Position numbers and translations under genes: made by a program
The notes under the pieces: generated by a model
The model's database searches: none
Told to the model about the DNA's origin: nothing
The model's input: the letters and a program-made list of their open reading frames with translations, nothing else
NCBI RefSeq assembly: GCF_000379685.1
Contig: NZ_KB903272.1
Location: 310,624 to 374,623, forward strand
DNA length: 64,000 bases
Direction of reading: 5' to 3'
DNA from: Catelliglobosispora koreensis DSM 44566
GTDB lineage: Bacteria > Actinomycetota > Actinomycetes > Mycobacteriales > Micromonosporaceae
Shown: positions 17,669 through 30,448 of the stretch, piece after piece
How positions within the stretch are numbered: the first letter of the stretch is position 1
Layout of the letters: the number at the start of each line of letters is the position of its first letter

Positions 17669-19050
17669 GTCAGCCGGTGCGCGGAGACCGGGGCAAGGCG
17701 CCCTTCGGCGGTCACGCCCTCGATCATGACCTCGGCGTGCCGCCCGCGATGGGTCAGCGTCGCGATGGCGTTGCCAAAGTAGGGCTTGGTTAGCCGCTTG
17801 CGCTTCACCTGCCCGTTGGGGAAGGGCAGGGCCCAGGCCGTCTTGAGCATCGTGCGCATGACCCAGCTGACGCTGTTGTTCAGCGGCGAACACGTCACCT
17901 GATGCACGTTGGGCCGGGCAGGCAAAAGTGCTTGCACCACATAGGAATGGTGGACGTCACCGCCCAGCACGCTCACGCTCGCTGGAGTCTTGGCGGCCGT
18001 GATGATGTCGCCAAGTTCGGTGAACGAATCGCCCACGGCACTCCAGTGTTCGAGATCGTATTTGCGGCGCAGCTTCTCCATGGCGCCACCGTGCTTGACG
18101 GACAACTGCTCCATCACGTGTTCGCCAAAGTCGATGACCGGAGCCAGCAGCCACGGCAAGGAGCACGCGATCAGCAGATGGTCACTTTCGTATTGCGTGT
18201 CGCGCGCCAGCCGGTCCCACTCGTCCTGCGGGAACATGCGGCGTTTTCCCTGCAGGACACGGCTTCCGCGGCAGTCGAGCATCACCAGCCGAGTGGCACC
18301 GATGTCGAGCGTGAAGCCCCAGCGCTGGGGAAGCTCGTCCCAGCTTTGGTTTTTGAGCTCGGCTGGCGTGAGGTTGCCGAGGTGCTGGAAGAGCAGATAT
18401 GACTGCAGGCCGGCTTGGAGATGCTGTTCCCAAGCCGGGTCACTTTGCTGATCGGCCAGCCAGCTCGCCGAAGAATTCCAGTCATCCATGATCTCGTGAT
18501 CATCGAAGACCATCACAGTGGGAACCGTCGATAGGAGCCAGCGCACCTCGGGCGGGGACCACGCTTGGTGGTAGCGCTGCACATATTCGGCGAAGGTGCT
18601 GATGCGATGGGGTTCGTCAGCGTAGATCTGGTCGCCAATAAGAGCCAAAAGATCCGGAAGATCTTCGGGGGTACTCAATGCGCGCTCGGCAAAGGCATGA
18701 AGGGCATCGTGCGCCTGATGTGACGCCTCACGGCAGGAGCCGAAGGTGATCGTGGCGTCGCGTTCAGCGGGCTTAATCGTCGACGGCGGAAATCCGGGCA
18801 GTGGCCAAACCAGCTCGCCATCGAGACGGATCTCGTAAGGCGTGCGGCCCTCGGGCAGATTTCCGATAACGGGCAGCGCGAGATGGATGCCGTTGATTCG
18901 CCTGGTCTCGACGGTTGTCTGGCTATCGCCGGCCGACACGGTCACTTCGGCTTTTGCGTCAGTTTGCAGCCAGATAACCGCTTCGTTGCCGGTCACCCGG
19001 CGCAGGAGCGGACCGAGGATGAGCTTCGCCACACGCTCATCCTCATGCAT
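17665..19050 (-). CDS. PhoD-like alkaline phosphatase/phosphodiesterase
   Basis: 461 residues. An N-terminal beta domain is followed by a metallophosphoesterase core: FGSCREA, ALIGDQIYADE, VMVFDDHEIMDDWN and LGGDVHHSYV supply the Asp/Asn/His metal ligands of the PhoD group. No twin-arginine or other signal peptide is seen, so unlike classical PhoD it is probably cytoplasmic. The exact substrate is not known. ATG 19050 is the only good start. Confidence 0.85.
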   Translation of the reverse strand: MHEDERVAKLILGPLLRRVTGNEAVIWLQTDAKAEVTVSAGDSQTTVETRRINGIHLALPVIGNLPEGRTPYEIRLDGELVWPLPGFPPSTIKPAERDATITFGSCREASHQAHDALHAFAERALSTPEDLPDLLALIGDQIYADEPHRISTFAEYVQRYHQAWSPPEVRWLLSTVPTVMVFDDHEIMDDWNSSASWLADQQSDPAWEQHLQAGLQSYLLFQHLGNLTPAELKNQSWDELPQRWGFTLDIGATRLVMLDCRGSRVLQGKRRMFPQDEWDRLARDTQYESDHLLIACSLPWLLAPVIDFGEHVMEQLSVKHGGAMEKLRRKYDLEHWSAVGDSFTELGDIITAAKTPASVSVLGGDVHHSYVVQALLPARPNVHQVTCSPLNNSVSWVMRTMLKTAWALPFPNGQVKRKRLTKPYFGNAIATLTHRGRHAEVMIEGVTAEGRLAPVSAHRLT

Positions 19051-19097
19051 GGGTGCGACTCACGCCCCGCCGACTCCCGTCTGAGAGGATGCGGAGC

Positions 19098-20336
19098 ATG
19101 GATCCGCTCAGCCTTATCGTGCTCGTGATCATCGGCGTTCTGGTGATCGGGGGCGCCGCTTTCGTTGGTATCAAGCGCAGCCGGCAGGCGTCGCTGCCCC
19201 CAGCTGAGGATTCAGCGGATTCGTCGGCTGTCACTGCCGCGCCGCAACGGCCGGGCGGCAAGACATCGACAGATGAAGTCACGGCGGCAACCGGCGGGAC
19301 GCCTGCGGTGGCCGAGGAGGATGCCACGGCGGTTAAGCCGGCCGGGGCAGGGAAGGCTCCAAAGGCGCCTGAGCCGTCCGCGGGGACCGGACCCGGCCGG
19401 GAGGTGCCCGCGCCCACGGCAGGGCGTCTCGTGCGCCTGCGCGCCCGTCTGTCGCGTTCACAGAACGTCTTCGGCAAGGGCCTGCTCGGCCTGCTGTCTC
19501 GCGATCACCTCGACGATGACGCCTGGGACGAGGTCGAAGAGAGCCTGATCGGTGCCGACGTCGGTGTGAAGGCGACCCAGGAAATCGTGGGCAAGCTGCG
19601 CGAGCGCACCCGCGTGCTGGGCACCCGCTCATCTTCTGACCTGCGCAAATTGCTGACCGAGGAGCTAACCGCAGCCCTCGACCCGGCGATGGACCGGTCC
19701 CTGAACGCCTCGCCCAAAGACGGGAAACCGGCCGTCATCCTGGTCGTCGGGGTCAACGGGGCGGGCAAGACCACGACCTGCGGCAAGATCTCGCGTGTGC
19801 TCATCGCTGACGGTCACACCGTCGTGCTGGGCGCGGCCGACACGTTCCGTGCCGCGGCCGCCGAACAGCTCGCGACCTGGGCCGGCCGAGTGGGTGCCGA
19901 GGTGGTTCGTGGTCCCGAGGGCGGTGACCCGGCCGCCGTCGCATTCGACGCGGTGAAACAGGGTATAGAGCGCGGCGTGGATACCGTTCTCATCGACACC
20001 GCGGGCCGTCTGCAAAACAAGGTCGGCCTCATGGATGAGCTGGGCAAAATCAAGCGGGTCGTGGAAAAACACGGTCCTGTTTCGGAGACCCTCCTGGTGC
20101 TTGACGCCACCGCCGGGCAAAATGGGCTTACCCAGGCCAAGGTGTTTACCGAGGTCGCGAACGTTACCGGGGTCGTTCTGACCAAATTGGACGGGACGGC
20201 CAAAGGGGGTATTGTCATCGCGGTGCAGCGCACACTCGGCATTCCGGTGAAACTGGTCGGTTTGGGCGAAGGCCCTGACGACCTGGCACCATTCGACGTT
20301 GATGCTTTCGTGAGCGCATTGCTGGGCGACGAGTGA
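19098..20336 (+). CDS. ftsY: signal recognition particle receptor FtsY
   Basis: GTPase that docks the SRP-ribosome complex at the membrane. 412 residues from ATG 19098 (an ATG at 19089 is in frame). It opens with an N-terminal transmembrane helix (LSLIVLVIIGVLVIGGAAF), as in other actinobacterial FtsY, then a Pro/Ala-rich acidic linker, the N domain, and the G domain with GVNGAGKTT at 218-226, DTAGR and TKLDGTAKGG. Its partner ffh is 7.5 kb downstream. Confidence 0.96.
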   Translation: MDPLSLIVLVIIGVLVIGGAAFVGIKRSRQASLPPAEDSADSSAVTAAPQRPGGKTSTDEVTAATGGTPAVAEEDATAVKPAGAGKAPKAPEPSAGTGPGREVPAPTAGRLVRLRARLSRSQNVFGKGLLGLLSRDHLDDDAWDEVEESLIGADVGVKATQEIVGKLRERTRVLGTRSSSDLRKLLTEELTAALDPAMDRSLNASPKDGKPAVILVVGVNGAGKTTTCGKISRVLIADGHTVVLGAADTFRAAAAEQLATWAGRVGAEVVRGPEGGDPAAVAFDAVKQGIERGVDTVLIDTAGRLQNKVGLMDELGKIKRVVEKHGPVSETLLVLDATAGQNGLTQAKVFTEVANVTGVVLTKLDGTAKGGIVIAVQRTLGIPVKLVGLGEGPDDLAPFDVDAFVSALLGDE

Positions 20337-21124
20337 CGCTGAATCAGGAGATCCCGCTTCGGGGTGGAAACGTCAGCACCGTCGTCCGGGTCGGCGACAC
20401 GGTGCGGCGCAACGCTGGGCCCTGGACGCCCACGGTGCACGCGCTGCTAAACCACCTGGAATACAACGGTTTCACGGGATCACCACGCGCGCTGGGCATG
20501 GACGAACGCGGCCGTGAGGTGTTGTCCTACGTGCCGGGTGAGTGTGGCGAATACCCGCTCGCCCCGCATTGGGTCACCGACGAAGCCCTCGTGACTGTCG
20601 CGACCATGCTGCGGATGTATCACGACGCGCAGGCCGGATTCCGCCCGCCAACGGGTGCGGTCTGGCGATCGTTTGGCCCGCCACCGCCCGACGCTGAGAT
20701 CATCTGCCATCACGACGCCGCGCCGCACAACGTGATCTGGAAACCAGACGGCACGCTGGCGATGATCGACTTTGACTTGGCTTCACCCGGATCGCGCATC
20801 TACGACGTGGCCTACGCGGCCTGGACCTGGGTGCCGATCTTCAGCGACCGTGACTCCATCACGCTTGGCTGGCACCGGCCCGACCGCCCACGGCGGCTGC
20901 GGCTATTCGCTGACGCCTACGGGCTCATCCCGCGTGACCGGCACCGTCTCGTCCGGACGATCCGCAAACGGATCGTCGACCACGTCGAGGGCATTCGGCG
21001 GCTGGCCAACGCGGGGGAGCCGGCTTTCGTGCGGATCGTCCAGAAAGGACATCTGCGCCGGCCCCTCCGCGATTTACGGCTCATTGACTATGAGCGGTAC
21101 ACGTTCGAGCACGCCTTGCGTTAG
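20333..21124 (+). CDS. APH-family phosphotransferase
   Basis: 263 residues from GTG 20333 inside the ftsY stop (GTGA). The catalytic loop CHHDAAPHN with Asp128 and Asn133, and the metal-binding IDFDLA, define the aminoglycoside phosphotransferase/choline-kinase-like fold. The N-lobe is short. Substrate unknown; a role in antibiotic resistance should not be assumed. The translational coupling to ftsY is unusual enough to note. A bidirectional terminator follows. Confidence 0.85.
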   Translation: MTLNQEIPLRGGNVSTVVRVGDTVRRNAGPWTPTVHALLNHLEYNGFTGSPRALGMDERGREVLSYVPGECGEYPLAPHWVTDEALVTVATMLRMYHDAQAGFRPPTGAVWRSFGPPPPDAEIICHHDAAPHNVIWKPDGTLAMIDFDLASPGSRIYDVAYAAWTWVPIFSDRDSITLGWHRPDRPRRLRLFADAYGLIPRDRHRLVRTIRKRIVDHVEGIRRLANAGEPAFVRIVQKGHLRRPLRDLRLIDYERYTFEHALR

Positions 21125-21159
21125 CGAGCGGCTCCGCGTTTTAGCGCGAAACCGCTCGC
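21124..21159. terminator. bidirectional terminator
   Basis: GCGAGCGG (21124-21131) pairs with CCGCTCGC (21152-21159), with an inner CGCG-TTTTAG-CGCG stem. It lies between the convergent kinase and S8 protease genes. Confidence 0.8.
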
Positions 21160-21166
21160 CGCAGTG

Positions 21167-22702
21167 CTAGACCGTCAAGGTCCAGCTGTCGAGTGTGCCG
21201 CCGATACCGTTGCCGCGCCGGTCGCGCACCCGCAGCGTCCACGTCCCGTTGGCCGTCTCGGAGCTCAGGTTGACGGTGTAGGTCGCGTGGATGTCGTCGC
21301 CCGTGTCGTTGGACCGCCGCTTGAGGCTGTAGACCGAACCATCCGGTGCGATCAGGTCGATCACGACGTCGCCACGGTTGGCGTGGAGGATGTGCACCTC
21401 AACCGTTGACGTCGGCTTGGCGCTTCCGGAGCAGCCGGTCACCGTGACCGTGCTGGTCACCGCGACGGAACCGTCTGGAATGGACACGTCGGTGCCGTTG
21501 GTGACCGGGCTGCACGTCGGCGGCGTTGCGCTGCCCACGAACAGAAGCAGGTTCGGCGAGCCGGTGCCGGGACTGGTTACCTTGCCCGGAGTGGCCGCCG
21601 CGACCATCGCGTCACGCACTTGCTGGGCGGTGAAGCCCGGGTTCGCTTGCAGGATCAGGGCTGCCGCGCCGGCCACGTGTGGTGAAGCCATCGAAGTGCC
21701 GCTGATTGTGTTGGTCGCCGTGTCGCTTCCGATCCACGCACTGGTGATCGAGCTGCCTGGAGCGAACAGGTCGAGGCAGGTGCCGAAGTTCGAGAAGCTC
21801 GACCGGGCGTCCGTGTTCGTGGTCGAGCCGACCGTGATCGCCGCCGGCGTACGGGCCGGGGTGAAGTTACAGGCGTCCGCGTTGCTGTTGCCCGCGGCCA
21901 GGGCATAGGTGACACCCGAGGAAATCGAGTTCGTCACCGCTGCTTCCAGTGTCGCGTTGGTGCCTGTCCCGCCGAGGCTCATGTTGGCCACAGCTGGCTT
22001 GATGGCATTCGCCGTCACCCAGTTGACGCCGCTGATGACCTGGTCGAACGTGCCACTGCCAGCGCAGTTGAGCACGCGGACCGCGACGAGAAGGGACTGC
22101 TTGGCCACGCCGTGAGCCGTGCCGCCGGTGGTGCCGGCGACGTGGGTGCCGTGCCCGTTGCAGTCGTCCGCGACCGCATCGTTGTCGATGAAGTCGAAGC
22201 CGTGGCTTGCCCGCCCACCGAAGTCGGTGTGCGTGATCCGGATGCCTGTGTCGATGATGTACGCGTGCACGGACGATGCCGTGTTCGGGTACGTGTACGA
22301 GTTGTTCAGCGGCAGATCACGCTGGTCGATGCGGTCGAGGCCCCAGCTGGGTACCGGGGTCTGCGTGTCCTGCACGGTGACCGTGTGGTTCTGCTCGACG
22401 TAGGCGACCGCCGGATCCGCGGCGATCTTGAGGGCCTGGGCCTCGGTGACGTTCATCGAGAAGCCGCGTACGGCGTGCTCCCAGACGGACTTGACCTTGC
22501 CGTTCGCCAGTCGTTCTGCGGTCTCCCGGACAGGTGCGCGGTTGTCCTTGAGCACGACGAGATAACTGTCCTTGACGGCGGTTACGCCGCCTTTGCCCAG
22601 GATCTCTGGCTCTGCCGCATTGGCGGGGCCGCTTGTGGCGACTGCGGCTGACGTCATAGCGAGCGCGATGATGACGCGCCCGAGCAAACGGGGGTATCTC
22701 AT
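21167..22702 (-). CDS. secreted S8 subtilisin-like protease with P-domain
   Basis: 511 residues. Signal peptide (to about residue 30, AANA-type region), an I9 propeptide at about 45-110 (DSYLVVLKDN ... VAYVEQNHTV), and the S8 catalytic domain with Asp151 (DTG), His184 (HGTHVAG) and Ser337 (GTSMASPHVAG). A C-terminal P-domain from about 395 (SIPDGSVAVTSTVTV ... GTWTLRVRDRRGNGIGGTLDSW) is like those of proprotein convertases. All catalytic residues are intact, so it should be an active secreted protease. Confidence 0.95.
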   Translation of the reverse strand: MRYPRLLGRVIIALAMTSAAVATSGPANAAEPEILGKGGVTAVKDSYLVVLKDNRAPVRETAERLANGKVKSVWEHAVRGFSMNVTEAQALKIAADPAVAYVEQNHTVTVQDTQTPVPSWGLDRIDQRDLPLNNSYTYPNTASSVHAYIIDTGIRITHTDFGGRASHGFDFIDNDAVADDCNGHGTHVAGTTGGTAHGVAKQSLLVAVRVLNCAGSGTFDQVISGVNWVTANAIKPAVANMSLGGTGTNATLEAAVTNSISSGVTYALAAGNSNADACNFTPARTPAAITVGSTTNTDARSSFSNFGTCLDLFAPGSSITSAWIGSDTATNTISGTSMASPHVAGAAALILQANPGFTAQQVRDAMVAAATPGKVTSPGTGSPNLLLFVGSATPPTCSPVTNGTDVSIPDGSVAVTSTVTVTGCSGSAKPTSTVEVHILHANRGDVVIDLIAPDGSVYSLKRRSNDTGDDIHATYTVNLSSETANGTWTLRVRDRRGNGIGGTLDSWTLTV

Positions 22703-22775
22703 TCACGCATCGTAATTTGTCGATCACTGAATGGGTCATATTGATCTGTAAAGATTTTTAGCCTGTGAAGTTTTC

Positions 22776-22812
22776 TTCACACGTACGAAACAGATCGTGA
22801 CGAGTCGGAAAC
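22776..22812 (+). promoter_or_regulatory. GlnR-binding box upstream of amtB
   Basis: TTCAC-N6-GAAAC-N5-GTGAC-N6-GAAAC at 22776-22812 matches the actinobacterial GlnR consensus gTnAC-N6-GaAAC-N6-gTnAC-N6-GAAAC, differing in one base of the first half-site and one base of central spacing. It lies about 100 bases before the amtB start, as expected for GlnR activation under nitrogen limitation. Confidence 0.8.
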
Positions 22813-22912
22813 CGCGCAGAGCCCTTGCGCGAAACAGGGGGGCGCAATTATTCCGGCTCAACCAGCAGCGGTGCTGGTCACCCTTAGCCAGTTTAAGAAT
22901 GAGGGAGGCAGC

Positions 22913-26841
<3,929 letters not shown>

Positions 26842-26915
26842 ACCCGGGTTTACTCACCCCTTCCCTCGCCCCGTCTCTCCCGCCCCTGCGTCCCGCTCCT
26901 GCTTCCCGCTCCTTT

Positions 26916-27049
26916 CGGCCCTGCTTTCCGTCCGGCCCTGCTTTCCGTCCGGCCCCGGGTCCCGTCCGGCCCCGGGTCCCGCCCGGCCTCTCATCCGTCC
27001 GCCCCGCGTCCCGCCCGGCCCCGGGTCCCGTCCGGCCCGCTTTCCGCCT
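26916..27049 (+). repeat. 17-bp imperfect tandem repeat, about eight units
   Basis: Units CGGCCCTGCTTTCCGTC (26916, 26933) and CGGCCCCGGGTCCCGTC (26950, 26967 with one change, 27016) recur at 17-base spacing, with diverged or 15-base units between. Confidence 0.75.
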
Positions 27050-27149
27050 GTCCTGGCCCGCCTCTATCGGCCCTGCTTCCCGCCCCGGCGCGCTGCCCTT
27101 CCGCGCCGTTTCCCGCCACTGCAACTCCTTGCCCTCCCTCCTCATGCGT

Positions 27150-27211
27150 GATCCACATCCCTTGAGACGTGATCAAAAGGCGGTTTGATCACGTCTCAAG
27201 GGATGTGGATC
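27150..27211. repeat. 62-bp perfect palindromic element, copy 1
   Basis: Two exactly complementary 28-base arms (27150-27177 and 27184-27211) enclose the loop AGGCGG. Arms begin GATCCACATCCC and end at the loop with GATCAAA/TTTGATC. A second copy with the same loop is at 53916-53977. Confidence 0.95.
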
Positions 27212-27334
27212 TCACCTTTGGCTGTGGATCAAGATGAAGTCCCTACCGCAACCCCTCGGACGGCGCGGGTCCAGGTCCCAGCGACCGGCGGGCGTGGCAA
27301 GCCGGGCGGAAAGCGCGGACCCGCCACCAGTCGA

Positions 27335-27406
27335 GGCCGGGACGCGCGGACATGGAGGGCCTCGCGGGAGGGACGGTCGCAACCACGGCGGACATCGGAA
27401 AAGGAA
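27335..27406 (-). repeat. dispersed 72-bp repeat, copy A
   Basis: The reverse complement matches 39946-40017 with about ten differences. Shared blocks are TTCCGATGTCCGCCGTGGT, ACCGTCCCTCCCGCGAGGCC and ATGTCCGCGCG. Here it is non-coding; the other copy lies in the 5' coding region of the M23 peptidase gene. Confidence 0.85.
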
Positions 27407-27813
27407 GCCGCAGCGAGCCACGGACCTGATGCACAGGGGGCCGGCAGCTGCTGGGCAGCCCGGACCCGGAAGAGCGGGGGCGTGAAGGTCTCACGGGATC
27501 GGGATGCGAGCGGCAAGGAAGCGCAGGTCGGCGGGACGCGTGGGCGGGGAAAGCGGGATCGGAGGCGGCAGGGCAAACAGGCGATGCAAGCGGGCAGGGC
27601 AAACAGGCGGGCAAGGCAAGTGGGCGAGGCAAGTGGGCGAGGCAACGGGCAAGGCAAGCGGACAGGGCAGGCGGATCGGGGAGCGGATGGCCGGAGGTGG
27701 GGACTGGGCGCGCGGGGAGGGAAAAACGGCAGGAAGTGGGCATGAAGGCAGGGCAGGCGTGGAGCGGCTAACCTAGCGGGGGCGATTGGCTACCGACGAG
27801 CGGATGTTTTGCT

Positions 27814-29337
27814 GTGTTTGACACCTTGAGTGACCGGCTGTCCGGGATCTTCACGAAACTGCGGGGCAAGGGGCGGCTGAGTGATGCCGACATTGACGCG
27901 ACCGCGCGGGAGATCCGGCTGGCGCTGCTGGAGGCAGACGTCGCGCTGCCGGTGGTCAAGAGTTTCATTCACCGGCTTAAGGAGCGGGCGCGCGGCTCTG
28001 AGGTGTCGCAGGCGCTGAACCCAGCTCAGCAGGTCATCAAGATTGTGCACGAGGAACTGATCGGGGTCCTCGGTGGCGAGGCGCGGCGGCTGAATTACGC
28101 GAAGAATCCGCCGACGGTCATTATGCTGGCCGGTCTGCAAGGGTCCGGTAAGACGACGCTGGCCGGAAAGCTAGCGAAATGGCTTAAGGCGCAAGGCAAT
28201 CAGCCGCTTCTGGTCGCGGCTGACTTGCAGCGGCCCAATGCTGTCAACCAGTTGCAGGTGCTCGGGCAGCGCGCCGGGGTTGAGGTTTACGCACCCGAGC
28301 CGGGCAATGGCGTGGGCAATCCGGTTGCGGTCGCTAAGGAATCGATTGAGTACGCGCGGCGGCACATGCGCGACATCGTCATCGTCGACACCGCCGGCCG
28401 GCTGGGTATCGACTCGGAGATGATGCAGCAGGCTGCCGACATCCGCGACGCCGTGGAGCCCGACGAGATCATCTTCGTCATTGACGCGATGGTCGGTCAG
28501 GACGCGGTTACTACCGCTGAGGCGTTCCGGGATGGGGTCGGGATCACCGGTGTCGTGCTGTCCAAACTGGACGGTGACGCTCGCGGTGGTGCGGCGCTTT
28601 CCGTGCGGGAGGTGACCGGGCAGCCGATCCTGTTCGCGAGCACCGGCGAAAAGCTTGAGGACTTTGACGTTTTCCACCCCGACCGGATGGCTAGCCGCAT
28701 CCTGGGCATGGGTGACGTGCTGACCCTGATCGAGCAGGCTGAGGCCGCCTTCGATGAGGATCAGAAGGAGAAGATGGCGTCGAAGCTGCTCGGTGGTGAG
28801 CAGTTCACGCTGGAGGACTTCCTGGACCAGCTGATCGCGGTCCGTAAAATGGGCCCGATCGCCAACGTGCTGGGCATGATGCCCGGCATGGGCCAGATGA
28901 AGAATCAGCTGGCGGATCTGGACGACAGCCACTTCGACCGGGTGACGGCGATTATCCGCTCGATGACGCCGGCGGAGCGTACGACGCCGAAGATTATCAA
29001 TGGTTCCCGTCGTGCCCGCATCGCACGCGGTTCCGGTGTCACGGTGATGGATGTCAATCAACTGCTCAACCGCTTTGAGCAAGCGCAGAAGATGATGAAG
29101 CAAATGGGCGGCATGATGGGCCTGCCCGGCTCGCGCCGCAAAGCCACGAAGTCGCCGAAGAACAAGCGCAAAGGCACCAAGGGCGGCGGCGGTGGCCCGC
29201 GCAATCCCGGCGGTTTCCCCGGTGGCGGTTTCCCCGGCGGCATGCCGCAGCTTCCGCCAGGCATGGGCGGCGACGGCTTCAACGCCCCCAAGCTGGACTT
29301 CGGCAAGTTCCTCAAGCGTGACAAAGACGAGGAATAA
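27814..29337 (+). CDS. ffh: signal recognition particle protein Ffh
   Basis: GTPase of the signal recognition particle; binds signal sequences and 4.5S RNA and docks on FtsY. 507 residues from GTG 27814. N domain, G domain with GLQGSGKTT, DTAGR and SKLDGDARGG, then the Met-rich M domain (GMMPGMGQM, MMKQMGGMM) and a Gly/Pro-rich tail. No conventional ribosome-binding site is obvious in the purine-rich sequence before it. Confidence 0.96.
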   Translation: MFDTLSDRLSGIFTKLRGKGRLSDADIDATAREIRLALLEADVALPVVKSFIHRLKERARGSEVSQALNPAQQVIKIVHEELIGVLGGEARRLNYAKNPPTVIMLAGLQGSGKTTLAGKLAKWLKAQGNQPLLVAADLQRPNAVNQLQVLGQRAGVEVYAPEPGNGVGNPVAVAKESIEYARRHMRDIVIVDTAGRLGIDSEMMQQAADIRDAVEPDEIIFVIDAMVGQDAVTTAEAFRDGVGITGVVLSKLDGDARGGAALSVREVTGQPILFASTGEKLEDFDVFHPDRMASRILGMGDVLTLIEQAEAAFDEDQKEKMASKLLGGEQFTLEDFLDQLIAVRKMGPIANVLGMMPGMGQMKNQLADLDDSHFDRVTAIIRSMTPAERTTPKIINGSRRARIARGSGVTVMDVNQLLNRFEQAQKMMKQMGGMMGLPGSRRKATKSPKNKRKGTKGGGGGPRNPGGFPGGGFPGGMPQLPPGMGGDGFNAPKLDFGKFLKRDKDEE

Positions 29338-29389
29338 CGCGTTCGGCGTGGTGGAGTAGCGGGCGGGCGCGGGCGATAGATTGGGGCGC

Positions 29390-30448
29390 ATGGTGTTGCA
29401 TGTGCGCGGGATAAACGTGGCGTCAGATTCGGCTGAAGAGTTTTGGATCGATGGCGACCGGGTGTTTCGGGACAAGCAGCCAGGTGCGGAAACTGTCGTG
29501 GATGGAGGGTTCATCCTTCCCGGGTTGGTGGACGCGCACTGTCACATTGGGATCGCGCCAGGAGGCGCACCCGTGTCGTCTGTGGAGCAGGCGCGCACGC
29601 TCGCGATGATCGACCGTGATGCGGGAGTTTTGGCGATCCGGGATGCCGGGTCGCCTTTTCCGTACCCGGAACTAGACGTCGACGAGGAGTTGCCCAGACT
29701 CGTGCGCGCGGGACGGCATGTCGCTCCGCAGCGCCGGTATCTGCCTGAGATTGGCGTGGAGGTTCCCGCCGAGGAGGTCGCTGCCGAGGTCACGAGGCAG
29801 GCCGAACGGGGCAACGGCTGGGTGAAGCTCGTCGGGGACTGGATCGACCGGTCTACAGGCGACTTGGCTCCCGCGTGGGACGAGGAAACGCTCACCCAGG
29901 CGGTGAAGGCGGCACATCAGGCGGGAGCGCGGATCACGGCGCACTGCTTCGAGGAGTCCAGTGTCGCGACCCTTGTAAGTGCCGGGATCGACTGTGTCGA
30001 GCACGGGACAGGGCTTAGCCACGATGTCATCAACGAGATGGCCAAACGGGGCACTGTCCTAGTACCCACAATGATAAATATTGAGACTTTTGATCGCATC
30101 GCTGACCGGGCGGAAGAGAAGTTCCCGCTTTATGCCGCGCACATGCGCGCGCTGAAGCAGGGCTTTCCGCAACTGGTGTCGGCCGCTTATGAAGCTGGCG
30201 TAAGGATTTTCGTCGGCTCCGACGCCGGTGGCGGGATCGACCACGGGCTCGCGGCGCAGGAGATGCTTAGGCTGCATGCGGCTGGTATGTCCACTTTGGA
30301 CGTCCTGCGCGCTGGATCGTGGCGGGCACGGGAATGGCTGGGCGTGGAGGGTGCCGACTTCACGGTCTACCACGAAGATCCGCGCCTGGATCTGCGTGTG
30401 CTGCAGTCCCCGGCGCGGATCATCTTGCGTGGCAAGGTTATTCGCTAA
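29390..30448 (+). CDS. amidohydrolase-superfamily protein (imidazolonepropionase-like)
   Basis: 352 residues from ATG 29390 (a TTG at 29381 is in frame). Metal ligands are visible: DAHCH, ITAHCFEES, CVEHGTG and SDAGGG. This is the composite-domain amidohydrolase group close to imidazolonepropionase and prolidase-like enzymes. No his-utilisation genes are near, so the substrate is unknown. Its stop overlaps the convergent sigma-fusion gene. Confidence 0.85.
   Translation: MVLHVRGINVASDSAEEFWIDGDRVFRDKQPGAETVVDGGFILPGLVDAHCHIGIAPGGAPVSSVEQARTLAMIDRDAGVLAIRDAGSPFPYPELDVDEELPRLVRAGRHVAPQRRYLPEIGVEVPAEEVAAEVTRQAERGNGWVKLVGDWIDRSTGDLAPAWDEETLTQAVKAAHQAGARITAHCFEESSVATLVSAGIDCVEHGTGLSHDVINEMAKRGTVLVPTMINIETFDRIADRAEEKFPLYAAHMRALKQGFPQLVSAAYEAGVRIFVGSDAGGGIDHGLAAQEMLRLHAAGMSTLDVLRAGSWRAREWLGVEGADFTVYHEDPRLDLRVLQSPARIILRGKVIR

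Larger units (their letters stand above)
26842..27813. other. 972-bp spacer with mirrored pyrimidine/purine skew
   Basis: No convincing gene. From about 26850 to 27145 the + strand is almost free of A and very rich in C and T; from about 27380 to 27770 it is nearly free of T and rich in G and A. The switch is centred on a perfect palindrome (27150-27211). The left part holds 17-bp tandem repeats and the right part short GGCAAGTGGGCGA-like repeats. Open frames here encode only Pro/Arg/Gly-rich low-complexity sequence. Confidence 0.8.

Noticed and set aside
20333-21124. Aminoglycoside resistance gene
   Set aside because: Only the general APH fold is visible; core-genome context next to ftsY argues against an acquired resistance gene.
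27185-27745. 186-residue basic open frame after palindrome copy 1
   Set aside because: Low-complexity Arg/Gly/Lys sequence that begins inside the palindrome arm; no ribosome-binding site, no conserved pattern. The frame is open because T is nearly absent.
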